Below, piece after piece: positions 53,692 to 61,337 of a stretch of DNA of 64,000 nt (the first letter of the stretch is position 1; each line of letters begins with the position of its first letter). The stretch lies in NCBI RefSeq assembly GCF_004302915.1, contig NZ_QQBI01000002.1:124001-188000 (forward strand), written 5' to 3'. Source of the DNA: Komagataeibacter xylinus. GTDB lineage: Bacteria > Pseudomonadota > Alphaproteobacteria > Acetobacterales > Acetobacteraceae. The notes beneath the pieces are model-generated. The model ran no database searches. It had not been told where the DNA came from and saw only the letters and a program-made list of their open reading frames with translations. The position numbers and the translations under genes are program-made.

Positions 53692-55146
53692 ATGAGCATA
53701 CCGGACCACGCGCAGGAAGACAGCACCCCCATTTTGCCGGCAGAAGATGACGAGGGCTATCACAAGGGCCTGGGCAGCCGCCAGATCCAGATGATCGCCG
53801 TGGGCGGCGCGATCGGCACGGGCCTGTTCCTTGGCGCGGGCTCGCGGCTTCAGGCGGCGGGGCCATCGCTCGCGCTGGTCTATCTTGTGTGTGGCATGTT
53901 CTCGTTCCTGATCATGCGCGCACTGGGCGAACTGGTGATGTACCGCCCCACCTGCGGCAGCTTCGTGTCCTACACGCGCGAGTTCCTGGGCGAGAAAGCG
54001 GCATTCGTGGCAGGCTGGCTGTCATTCATGAACTGGGCCATGACCGGCATTGTCGATATTACGGCGGTGGCGCTGTACATGCATTTCTGGGGCACGTTCG
54101 CTTTCGTGCCGCAATGGGTCTTTGCCCTCATGGCGCTGTGCGTGGTGACAACGCTGAACCTGGTGGGCGTGAAGTGGTTTGGCGAGATCGAGTTCTGGTT
54201 CTCGCTCATCAAGATCGTGGCTTTGTGCCTGTTCCTTGTCGTGGGCAGCATCATACTGGGCGTGCGCATGCCCGTGGATGGCCACCAGACCGGCCTGCAC
54301 CTGATTGCCGATAACGGCGGCATTTTTCCGCACGGGCTGATTGCCAGCCTGCTGCTGGTGCAGGGCGTGGTGTTCGCCTATTCGGGCATAGAACTGATCG
54401 GCACCGCGGCGGGGGAGTGCGCGGATGTGCGCACCGTGCTGCCGCGCAGCATCAACAGCGTGATCTGGCGTATCGGCCTGTTCTATGTGCTGTCGGTGGT
54501 GCTGCTGGTCAACCTGCTGCCCTGGACCGCCTATCACGGTGGCACCAGCCCGTTTGTTACGTTTTTTGAAGCCCTTGGCGTGCCGGGCGTTGATACGATC
54601 ATGAACATCGTGGTGCTGACGGCGGCCCTGTCCAGCCTCAACTCGGGGCTGTATTCCACCGGGCGGGTACTGCGCGCCATGGCGCTGGGCGGCGCCGCAC
54701 CCGAGCCGCTGGCCCGCATGAACGCAAGCGCCGTGCCGGCCAACGGCATCCTGCTTACGGTTGCGGTGTACCTGGTGGGCGTGGTGCTCAATTACATCGT
54801 GCCCTCCCAGGTGTTCGAAATCGTGCTGAACATGGCGGCGATCGGCATCATCAGCACATGGGGGTTCATCCTGCTCAGCCAGATCAAGCTGCGCCAGGCG
54901 GTACGCAGCGGACGCATGGCCTCATCCGGTTTTGAAATGCCGGGCGCGCCCTTCACCTCGTGGCTGACGCTGGCCTACCTGGCCGGCGTGCTCGTGCTGA
55001 TGCTGTTTGATTACCCCAATGGCACCTACACCATTGCCAGCATGTCCATCGTGGCCGTGCTGCTGGTGATCGGCTGGAAATGCCTCAACCCCGCGCACCC
55101 TGCCCCGCGTGACGGGCAGGAGCCGCCACACATGACCACGCCGTAA
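53692..55146 (+). CDS. ansP: L-asparagine permease
   Basis: A 484-residue APC-superfamily transporter with twelve hydrophobic segments. The N-terminal block (EGYHKGLGSRQIQMIAVGGA) is followed by IGTGLFLGAG, SYTREFLGEKAAFVAGWLSF, MNWAMTGIVDITAVALYMHF, AAGECADVRTVLPRSINSVI and FDYPNGTYTIASM. All recall closely the E. coli AnsP sequence as I remember it, not only the general amino-acid permease pattern. The ATG at 53692 has GGAGACG upstream; an in-frame ATG at 53620 lacks support. A hairpin follows the stop, and the asparaginase gene lies 1.4 kb downstream. Confidence 0.93.
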   Translation: MSIPDHAQEDSTPILPAEDDEGYHKGLGSRQIQMIAVGGAIGTGLFLGAGSRLQAAGPSLALVYLVCGMFSFLIMRALGELVMYRPTCGSFVSYTREFLGEKAAFVAGWLSFMNWAMTGIVDITAVALYMHFWGTFAFVPQWVFALMALCVVTTLNLVGVKWFGEIEFWFSLIKIVALCLFLVVGSIILGVRMPVDGHQTGLHLIADNGGIFPHGLIASLLLVQGVVFAYSGIELIGTAAGECADVRTVLPRSINSVIWRIGLFYVLSVVLLVNLLPWTAYHGGTSPFVTFFEALGVPGVDTIMNIVVLTAALSSLNSGLYSTGRVLRAMALGGAAPEPLARMNASAVPANGILLTVAVYLVGVVLNYIVPSQVFEIVLNMAAIGIISTWGFILLSQIKLRQAVRSGRMASSGFEMPGAPFTSWLTLAYLAGVLVLMLFDYPNGTYTIASMSIVAVLLVIGWKCLNPAHPAPRDGQEPPHMTTP

Positions 55147-55152
55147 AGGAAA

Positions 55153-55182
55153 ACGGCGGGAGAACTGCCATTCCCCCGCCGT
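55153..55182 (+). terminator. Possible weak terminator hairpin after ansP
   Basis: An 8-base stem ACGGCGGG / CCCGCCGT with a 14-base loop lies 6 bases after the ansP stop, but no T-run follows. It may attenuate or only stabilise the 3' end; read-through into the next gene is possible. Confidence 0.4.
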
Positions 55183-55329
55183 CTCACCGGTCTGTCAGCC
55201 TGAGGAGCCCTGTCGTGATGTCCTGATCCCTTCCCTGCGACTGCAGTTTGTATAGCAGGCACCCGAACACTTACCCCCCATAAGACCCGGCATGCACTGC
55301 CATGCATGCAGGGACGCCCTGAGCAGGAA

Positions 55330-56472
55330 ATGGCCGCAACCATGATTTCCCTGACACGTACCCACGCCGCAAGGCCGGGCACCACATCCCCTACCCGCGC
55401 CCTGACAGCACGGGAAAAAGACGCTGGTCGCCCCTATGGAAGAGCATCATACATTCCGCTACCGGAATCAATATTATTCGTTGCGATTCCATTCCTTATT
55501 GCTTTTTCCAGCTTTTCATCCGCGCAGGCGGCGGGCACGGGCAATGGCACGGCGGCGGGCTCGCAGGGCGTGAACGAGCATTACACCCAGTGGTACACCG
55601 GCTCGCTCGTCTCCCCCTCCGGCGCGCTGACCAAGAAGGGCGTGTTTGCGTGGGAGCCGTATTTTGCCTACAGCCAGCCGGTGGGCAACCTTGATAGCGT
55701 GGGCCGTGCGGCGCCCATAAAAGACAGGGCCCACATGGTCTCGAGCTTTACGCTGTACAAATATTCCATCACCAATTCGATCAGCCTGCAGATGACGCCC
55801 ACCATCAGTTACGGCTGGCGGCATGGCGGCTATGGCGGCACGACAAGTGGCGCGAAAATGGGCGACCTGCCGGTGGATGTGATGTGGCGCTACCTTGATG
55901 CCGACCCAAAGCGCTACATCCCGGCACTCAGCCTGTTCGTGGGCGTGGCCTTTCCTTCCGGGGATTATACAAAACTGGGCCGCGCGGAAGATGGCGTGGG
56001 CACCGGCACCTACACCTTCCGCGTGGCGCTGACGGAGCAGTCAACCTACACCCTGCCCGGCCACCATGAACTGCGGCTGCGTACATGGGGCACCTTTCGC
56101 CGCGCGCTGACGCAGGCGCATATTGCCGATATCAGCAGTTACGGCACCTCGGCGGGGTTTCGGGGGCTTGCGCATCCGGGCATGTATGGCGAGAGCGGCT
56201 TCTCGCTGGAATATGGCGTGAACCAGAAATGGGTCATCGCCATGGATCTGGCACGCGACTGGGCCAATGGTGCGCGGGTGCGTGGCTATAACGCACAGGG
56301 CAAATACCAGGACATACTGGGGCAGGCCTCGGGTGACTGGGTGATCGCCCCTGCGGTGGAATATAACTGGTCGCCGCGCTTTGGCATCATTGCCGGTGTT
56401 ACCGCCATCTTTGCGGGCCATAACACCGGGCAGATCATCTCGCCGCAATTTGCTTTCAACAGCGTGTTCTGA
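55330..56472 (+). CDS. Outer-membrane beta-barrel protein, phenol-degradation-type (MetA-like) transporter family
   Basis: About 380 residues. After a long N-terminal segment comes a signal peptide (SILFVAIPFLIAFSSFSSAQ). Next is a Gly/Tyr-rich antiparallel beta pattern with YSQPVGNLDSVG, MTPTISYGWRHGGYGG and VAFPSGDYTKLGRAEDG. The last residue is Phe (FNSVF), a typical BAM sorting signal. It resembles the Phenol_MetA_deg group of putative outer-membrane solute transporters. The start is uncertain (55306, 55330 or 55342 by ribosome binding site spacing). Its place between ansP and the asparaginase gene suggests amide or amino-acid entry through the outer membrane. Confidence 0.75.
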   Translation: MAATMISLTRTHAARPGTTSPTRALTAREKDAGRPYGRASYIPLPESILFVAIPFLIAFSSFSSAQAAGTGNGTAAGSQGVNEHYTQWYTGSLVSPSGALTKKGVFAWEPYFAYSQPVGNLDSVGRAAPIKDRAHMVSSFTLYKYSITNSISLQMTPTISYGWRHGGYGGTTSGAKMGDLPVDVMWRYLDADPKRYIPALSLFVGVAFPSGDYTKLGRAEDGVGTGTYTFRVALTEQSTYTLPGHHELRLRTWGTFRRALTQAHIADISSYGTSAGFRGLAHPGMYGESGFSLEYGVNQKWVIAMDLARDWANGARVRGYNAQGKYQDILGQASGDWVIAPAVEYNWSPRFGIIAGVTAIFAGHNTGQIISPQFAFNSVF

Positions 56473-56523
56473 CGGCAGCCGGGGATGCTTTTTTAAAAGG
56501 TTTTGTCCATAAATGGTCCCGGA

Positions 56524-57525
56524 TCAGGGTCGGTCGAACAACGCCTGGATGGCATCGGTATCCGCGCCGGTCATGAGCGCAAGGGCCAGCAGGATGCGCG
56601 CCTGCCGGGGGCGCATGTGGCCCGCGGCAAGCAGGCCGCGCTGGCACAGCTCCTGACGCCGCACCACGCCGCCACAATACCCGCTGCTGGCCTGCACCAC
56701 CACAACGCCCGCCGCCACGGCCTCATCAAGGGCAGCGTTCTCGGCGGGCGTGCACATGCCGGGCAGCATGCCTGCCGCGATGAGGCCACGCGCACCGGCG
56801 CGCATAAAGGCGCGTATGCCCACGCCATCGGCGCCTGCATGACTGTAGGTTATGTCAACGCGCGGAATTTCGCCGCCCGCGCCATAAGCGGGTGGCCAGC
56901 CCACATGCCGGCGGTAGCCGCTTGCGCGCCCAAAGAAGACCCGGTTGGCCTCGATCATGCCGAGTGGGCCGAAATCGGGCGAGCGGAAGGTTTCAAGCTG
57001 GTACGTGGAAGCCTTGGTCACTTCCTGGGCGGCATGGATCTCGTTATTGGCCACCACCAGCACGCCGCGACTGGCCGCCTGTGGGGCTGATGCCACCAGC
57101 AGGGCGGCATACAGGTTGGCCGGGCCATCGGCGCTGATGGCGCTGGCCGGACGCTGCGCGCCCACTACCACCACCGGACAGGGCACATCGAGCACGAGAT
57201 CGAGGAAGCAGGCGCCCTCCTCCAGCGAGGACGTGCCATGGGTCACGACCACGCCGCTCAGATCAGGCTGGCTTGCAACCGTGTGGTTGATGACGCTGGC
57301 CAGTTCAAACCAACGGGGCAGGGTCATTTCCACGCTGTCGCAACTGGAAAAAGGAATGCCCCGCACCGCAAAGCGCGCCCGCACGGCCTCGGGCAGGGCC
57401 GCAAGCAGGTCGGCCCCACCAAGACTTGTGCCGATCTCGGCATAATCGACCGTATCGCGCGGGTCCATCGCCTGGCGGGCAATGGTGCCGCCGGTTGATA
57501 TGATGGCTATGACGGGTCGCTGCAT
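56524..57525 (-). CDS. Asparaginase (type II family) with altered substrate-binding motif
   Basis: A 333-residue amidohydrolase. The first catalytic Thr lies in AIISTGGTIARQAMDPRD. The second motif reads VVTHGTSSLEEGACFLDL, where the family norm is THGTDTLEET, so the Asp that normally follows the catalytic Thr (Asp90 in the E. coli enzyme) is replaced by Ser. The later VVANNEIHAAQEVTK contains the expected catalytic Lys. No signal peptide is apparent, so it is probably cytoplasmic. Transcribed toward the outer-membrane protein gene. Asparagine is likely given its neighbour ansP, but a different amide substrate is possible. Confidence 0.85.
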   Translation of the reverse strand: MQRPVIAIISTGGTIARQAMDPRDTVDYAEIGTSLGGADLLAALPEAVRARFAVRGIPFSSCDSVEMTLPRWFELASVINHTVASQPDLSGVVVTHGTSSLEEGACFLDLVLDVPCPVVVVGAQRPASAISADGPANLYAALLVASAPQAASRGVLVVANNEIHAAQEVTKASTYQLETFRSPDFGPLGMIEANRVFFGRASGYRRHVGWPPAYGAGGEIPRVDITYSHAGADGVGIRAFMRAGARGLIAAGMLPGMCTPAENAALDEAVAAGVVVVQASSGYCGGVVRRQELCQRGLLAAGHMRPRQARILLALALMTGADTDAIQALFDRP

Positions 57526-57599
57526 TCCGCTCTACCTTCTGGTTCAGGCACACTCAGGCGCGATCAATCACGCAGGCGGGTCGCCTGTCAAACCCGTAA

Positions 57600-57685
57600 A
57601 TCAAAGTTTCGGGGTGCTTCTTTTTTTAAAAAAATCAGTATCTTTCAAAGCTTTTTGAAAAAAGCTTCACCAAAAACTTTTTACT
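57600..57685. repeat. Palindromic repeat element, copy 8 (one hairpin degraded)
   Basis: The outer arms are AAAGTTTCGGGGTG and CACCAAAAACTTTTT. The inner AAGCTT hairpin is intact (CAAAGCTTTTTG / AAAAAGCTTC). The GC-arm hairpin has decayed to a T7/A7 run. It lies between the ansB-type gene start and the stop of the DszC-like gene, whose stop codon is inside the right arm. Confidence 0.82.
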
Positions 57686-58973
57686 GATATGGCCCCGGCT
57701 CCGGCACCCAGCCCGTCAGCAGGTTGCGCCCGATTTCAGCATTTTTCCAGTCCACGGGGTCATGCAGCGACAGGGTGCGGGCATCGCGCCAGTAACGGTC
57801 CAGCCCTTGGGCTGCATCCGTGCCCCGCGCGCCTGCCGCAGCGGGCGCATCGCTGGCCGCACGCAGGGCCGCGCGCGTGGCGACCGAACGCGCAGCACTT
57901 GCCGCCATGGCCACCGTTGCGCGGGGCACTTCGCCCTGCTCATGCTGGTCAAGCAGGCGGCCCGCCTGCGCCACGCTGCACCAGGCGCCGGACAGGTCGG
58001 CCCCGATCTCGCCCAGCAGGCGGCGCACATAGGGGTCCTGATCCGCGCTTTCCACCCCTGCCGCCCCCCACGGGCGCGCGTGTTGCGGCACAAAGGCACA
58101 GACCGCGCGCAATGCGCCAATGCCGATACCGGTCAGGATGGCGCTGAAACCGGCCTGAAAGCGCAGGGCGACATGCTGCGGCAGGTCGGTATCAGGCGCG
58201 AGCGCGTTCCAGAAATCATCAACCACCACATTCTCCAGCGTAACGGTGCCGGAATCGGTCGCGCGCTGGCCCATGCGGTTCCAGTCATGGTGAAAGCGCA
58301 GCCCCGCCGCCCCGCGCGGCACGAGGTCCATGCGCACGCCCGCGCGCACGTTCCCCCCCATCTGCTGCGCCCGCAAGGGATCGAAAGAGGACACGGCCAC
58401 AAGGTCCGCGCCCGAGGCCCCCGTGGCATAGATCTTGCGGCCTGACACGACATGCGTGCCAGCATGACCTGGCCTGGCCAGTGTCTGCATGAAGCTGTCG
58501 GCCCTGCGCCCGTTCTCGGCCACGGCCATGCCAAGAATGACGTGCTCATGCACGATGCGGCGCGCCAGCACGGGCCTGAGCGCTGCGGGCGCATAGGCAA
58601 ATATCTCGCGCACCAGATCGTCATGCACCTTGTAGATCTGGGCAATGGCGGGGTCCGCCACGGCAAGGCGCAGCATGAATTCGAGCGAGAGTTCCTGCGT
58701 CACCCCAAGCCCACCCCAGGCGCAGGGCACCGCAAGGGCCAGCACGCCGGTGGCCTTCAGCGCCGCCATGGCCTGGTGGGGGTAGCCACCCGCGCGGTCA
58801 CGCTGCGCTGCCGTGGGGGCGATGACCGTGTCGATCACCGCCTGCGCCCGCAGCAGCACGGCACCCACGTCACCCTGCACGGAACGGGCAGGAAACAGGT
58901 CACCTAACAGCGGGGGCAGGCACGGATCCTGTGCCGATGAAATGCTCATGCGGCACGATAGGAAGGATGGCAT
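57681..58973 (-). CDS. Acyl-CoA dehydrogenase-fold flavoprotein of the SfnB/DszC monooxygenase group
   Basis: A 430-residue protein of the acyl-CoA dehydrogenase fold. The N-terminal helical part is followed by LALAVPCAWGGLGVTQELSL, VAENGRRADSFMQTL, GRKIYATGASGADLVAVSSF and MGQRATDSGTVTLENVVVDD. The C-terminus has the group signature ARTLSLHDPVDWKNAEIGRN. Relatives are FMNH2-dependent monooxygenases acting on sulphur compounds (DszC, SfnB), but no sulphur or reductase genes are adjacent. The start may be 58973 or 58949. It is bracketed by repeat copies 8 and 9. Confidence 0.87.
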   Translation of the reverse strand: MPSFLSCRMSISSAQDPCLPPLLGDLFPARSVQGDVGAVLLRAQAVIDTVIAPTAAQRDRAGGYPHQAMAALKATGVLALAVPCAWGGLGVTQELSLEFMLRLAVADPAIAQIYKVHDDLVREIFAYAPAALRPVLARRIVHEHVILGMAVAENGRRADSFMQTLARPGHAGTHVVSGRKIYATGASGADLVAVSSFDPLRAQQMGGNVRAGVRMDLVPRGAAGLRFHHDWNRMGQRATDSGTVTLENVVVDDFWNALAPDTDLPQHVALRFQAGFSAILTGIGIGALRAVCAFVPQHARPWGAAGVESADQDPYVRRLLGEIGADLSGAWCSVAQAGRLLDQHEQGEVPRATVAMAASAARSVATRAALRAASDAPAAAGARGTDAAQGLDRYWRDARTLSLHDPVDWKNAEIGRNLLTGWVPEPGPYQ

Positions 58974-58999
58974 GGCGCATCAACCATCCCCCTGATTTA

Positions 59000-59089
59000 A
59001 AAAAACAAATGTTTCCGGGTGTCGCCTTTTTTAAAAAACGATGTTCTTTCAAAGCGTTTTGAAAAAGCTTCACCAAAAACTTTTACACC
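59000..59089. repeat. Palindromic repeat element, copy 9 (complete)
   Basis: Left arm AAATGTTTCCGGGTG and right arm CACCAAAAACTTTTACA enclose GTCGCCTTTTTT/AAAAAACGATG (weak) and CAAAGCGTTTTG/AAAAAGCTTC (good) hairpins. It begins about 27 bases upstream of the DszC-like gene and ends just before the MFS gene stop. Confidence 0.82.
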
Positions 59090-59091
59090 AA

Positions 59092-60318
59092 TCAGCCACC
59101 GGCCTGCCTGCGGGCTGCGGCGCGGATGTCGCTTAGCGACAAAAGCCAGATCACGAAGCCGCCCATGGCCAGGCAACTGCCCACCCAGCCCACGGATTCC
59201 CAGCCCAGCCCGGCGCTGATCGCCATGCCGCCCAGCCAGGGGCCAATGGCGTTGGCCATGTTGAAGGCGCTCTGGTTCATCGCTGCCGCCAGCGCCTGGG
59301 CATCGACCGCCACACTGAGCAGGCGCGACTGGATGACCGTGCCCAGCCCCCCGCCACAGCCGATCAGGAACACGATGGGCATCATGCCCCACACGGAATG
59401 CACCGAACCGGGAAAGCCCGCGAGTGCTGCCGCATTGACCAGAAGTGTTCCGCCAATGGTGGGCATCATCTTGTGGTCGGCCGCCCATGCACAGGTCATG
59501 GTGCCAACCGTCATGCCCACGCCAAATACCGCCAGCAGCACGGGCGTCATGTAGGCAGGCGCATGCGTGACCTCCTGCAAGATGGAGGCAAGATAGGTAT
59601 AGACGCAGAAGATGCCGCCAAAACCTACCACGCCAATGCCCAGCGTCAGCCACACCTGCCGGTTTTTAAGGGCGCGTATCTCGGTCATGGCGCTGGCGTT
59701 GGGGCGCGGCGGGTCGGTGGGCACGAAGCGCATGATGAGCAGCATGGTGCATAGCGCCAGCCCCGCAATCAGCACGAACGCCCAGCGCCACCCCACCAGC
59801 ATGCCCAGCCCGTTGGCCATGGGCACGCCGCCAATGGTCGCGATGGTCAGGCCCAGCACCACGCGGGCCACGGCCTGCGTGCGGCGGTTTTCAGGCACGA
59901 GGGCGGAGGCGACAATACCAGCCGTGCCAAAATAGGCCCCATGCGGCAACCCGCTGATGAACCGGCACAAAAGCAGGCACAGGTAATTGGGAGCGAGTGC
60001 TGTCAGCCCATTACCAATGACATAGAGCACCATCATGCCAATCAGCAGGTATTTACGGCTGCATCTGGCCCCCAGCATGGCAATGAGCGGCGCACCCACG
60101 CACACGCCTGCGGCATAGGCCTCGATGGCGTGGCCCGCCTGCGGCACGGTCACATGCATGCCTGCCGAGATCATGGGCACGAGGCTCATAGCCGCGAATT
60201 CAGCCGTGCCGATGGCAAAGCCGCCAAGGGCAAGAATAAAAAAGATCAGGCCGGGGCTGCCAACGTGGCGGATGGGCGCAGGCGCCCCTCCACGGTCATG
60301 GATCATTGTCTGTGTCAT
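59092..60318 (-). CDS. MFS transporter (AraJ/YdhP-like DHA1 efflux family)
   Basis: A 408-residue protein with about twelve hydrophobic segments. The start has LALGGFAIGTAEFAAMSLVP, the motif of the DHA1/arabinose-efflux type, followed by ALMIGM-equivalent KYLLIGMMVLYVIGNGLTAL and the motif-A-like segment AVARVVLGLTIATIGGVPMA. The C-terminal half has VGFGGIFCVYTYLASIL and GGGLGTVIQSRLL. The exported substrate cannot be predicted. The ATG at 60318 (MTQTMIHDRGG) is preferred over 60360. No operon partner. Confidence 0.9.
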   Translation of the reverse strand: MTQTMIHDRGGAPAPIRHVGSPGLIFFILALGGFAIGTAEFAAMSLVPMISAGMHVTVPQAGHAIEAYAAGVCVGAPLIAMLGARCSRKYLLIGMMVLYVIGNGLTALAPNYLCLLLCRFISGLPHGAYFGTAGIVASALVPENRRTQAVARVVLGLTIATIGGVPMANGLGMLVGWRWAFVLIAGLALCTMLLIMRFVPTDPPRPNASAMTEIRALKNRQVWLTLGIGVVGFGGIFCVYTYLASILQEVTHAPAYMTPVLLAVFGVGMTVGTMTCAWAADHKMMPTIGGTLLVNAAALAGFPGSVHSVWGMMPIVFLIGCGGGLGTVIQSRLLSVAVDAQALAAAMNQSAFNMANAIGPWLGGMAISAGLGWESVGWVGSCLAMGGFVIWLLSLSDIRAAARRQAGG

Positions 60319-60477
60319 GCATATGCTCTGGACGAATGGAGTAAAGCGCGCGTGTTGCACGCAACAGGTTGCGCGCCGTTACACCCATGCCGACATGCCG
60401 ACAAGCCCCGTTGGGCAATGTATTTCCACCCGCGCCCAGGCCATGCGGGCAAAAGGGGCGGTAAACGCCCGCCATGG

Positions 60478-60516
60478 CATTTTACAAAGCTTTTTGAAAA
60501 AATCGTCGCCTGGAAC
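60478..60516. repeat. Palindromic repeat element, copy 10 (fragment)
   Basis: A fragment with ACAAAGCTTTTTGAAAAAATCG, i.e. one inner hairpin arm pair of the family, in the 400-base gap between the MFS gene and the small membrane peptide gene. The outer arms are missing. Confidence 0.5.
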
Positions 60517-60602
60517 GCGCTGATACTGGTCCCGCGCAGGCAAGCATGACGCCTGTACGTGCAGGCAGGCGCTTCATGGTCGCTCAGGCAAAATTCCGGG
60601 CA

Positions 60603-60630
60603 CAAAAAAAGACGCCGAAGCGCCTGTCAT
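60603..60630 (-). terminator. UUCG-loop terminator of the small membrane peptide gene
   Basis: On the minus strand GGCGC-TTCG-GCGTC (one G-U pair) is followed by T7. It is a short stable hairpin with the exceptionally stable UUCG tetraloop and a proper U-tract. It lies 92 bases beyond the stop of the small gene and defines the 3' end of that transcript. Confidence 0.8.
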
Positions 60631-60654
60631 GGTCATTCTTTTTGGCCTGCTGGC

Positions 60655-60702
60655 TGCCGGCCATTCCCACATTAGCGTGGGAATTCCGGCGGCAGGGGTG
60701 TC
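60655..60702 (-). promoter_or_regulatory. Long imperfect hairpin in the 3' untranslated region of the small peptide gene
   Basis: The arms pair as GTGGGAAT / ATTCCCAC (perfect 8 bases), then CCGGC / GCCGG and GCCTGCC-like ends. The result is a stem of nearly 18 pairs with a small bulge, between the stop codon and the terminator. It could protect the transcript end or regulate translation. Confidence 0.6.
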
Positions 60703-60721
60703 AGGACAGAAACCCCACAGC

Positions 60722-60853
60722 TCAGGCAGCGCGATCGGACACGATGGTAGCGATCATCAGGGCAGCGATCATGGGCAGGAAAGCAACCATGGTCAGGGAG
60801 GACATGGCGTCAACGGAGTGGGCAATCATGGTGCTGATGTTTTCAATAAACAT
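60722..60853 (-). CDS. 43-residue single-span membrane peptide (new small gene)
   Basis: ATG 60853 to TGA 60722 encodes MFIENISTMIAHSVDAMSSL followed by TMVAFLPMIAALMIATIVSD and RAA. Residues 19-38 form one uninterrupted hydrophobic helix with short polar ends, and six of 43 residues are Met. The start is preceded by AAAGGA at about 10 bases, a strong ribosome binding site. The frame ends before a structured 3' end and a UUCG-loop terminator. Nothing similar was recognised. Size and layout fit small membrane stress peptides or type I toxins, but no antitoxin RNA was identified. It lies about 480 bases beyond the decarboxylase gene on the same strand. Confidence 0.6.
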   Translation of the reverse strand: MFIENISTMIAHSVDAMSSLTMVAFLPMIAALMIATIVSDRAA

Positions 60854-61281
60854 GTTTTCAGTTCCTTTGGTGTCGTGTTGGTGAGACGGAAGGAACACCA
60901 GAACCGAAATACTGGCAATAAAAAATCTGGAACAGTTGGCGATAACCAGCAGAACATTACAGTATCGGCATATTATTATTGTTCAATAAATACGCACAAC
61001 CTCAAGGCCACCCTGATCCTTTTCCCGGTGCCCGGAAAAACTGTGCCATGCAAAGCAGCATAATGGCCGCGCGCCTCATCAGAGGGGCACGAGGCCAGAT
61101 TAAAATCTGTGCAAATGCACAATATTTAATCTTCTATTATCACGATTTCGTGAACTGTCTGGCTATCTGACAGGCCCGGTTTTGGGCCCTGCCAGCCCGT
61201 TTCAGGCCACTCCAGACGCAGGCCCAAAAAAACTGTCCTGTTTTCAATAGCCTGCGTTGCAGCACCCGTCCAGCATAAAAA
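60854..61281. other. Gap between small membrane peptide gene and decarboxylase gene
   Basis: About 430 bases, A+T-rich toward the small-gene side. They probably hold the small gene's promoter on the minus strand; TTGAAC and TGTAAT hexamers at about 60960-60990 are spaced 19 bases apart and weak. Short open frames here (61140-61337 minus, 60979-61170 plus) have no ribosome binding site or coding pattern and were not accepted. GGCCCGGTTTTGGGCC at 61172-61187 is another small palindrome. Confidence 0.5.
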
Positions 61282-61315
61282 CAGGTCATTTTTGCCCGCA
61301 GGCAAAAAAGTGACC
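61282..61315 (-). terminator. Hairpin terminator after the decarboxylase gene
   Basis: On the plus strand AGGTCATTTTTGCC-CGCA-GGCAAAAAAGTGACCT forms a 13-pair stem with one bulge. On the minus strand its 3' side runs into CTGTTTTTATG, giving a modest U-rich tail. It lies 22 bases after the gene's stop. A bidirectional or attenuator role is also possible. Confidence 0.65.
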
Positions 61316-61337
61316 TGCCCGCGGGCACCGGCCCCAA

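Noticed and set aside
56484-56510. T-rich/A-rich stretch resembling a repeat-element fragment after the outer-membrane protein gene
   Set aside because: Only GATGCTTTTTTAAAAGG resembles the family; there are no paired outer arms or second hairpin, so it was not counted as a copy.
60546-60884. Plus-strand frame of 112 codons opposite the small membrane peptide gene
   Set aside because: The minus-strand frame has the better ribosome binding site and a matching terminator, and the plus frame has no start signal.
61140-61337. Minus-strand frame of 65 codons just after the decarboxylase gene
   Set aside because: It runs through the terminator hairpin, has no ribosome binding site and has a basic, Cys-containing composition without pattern.
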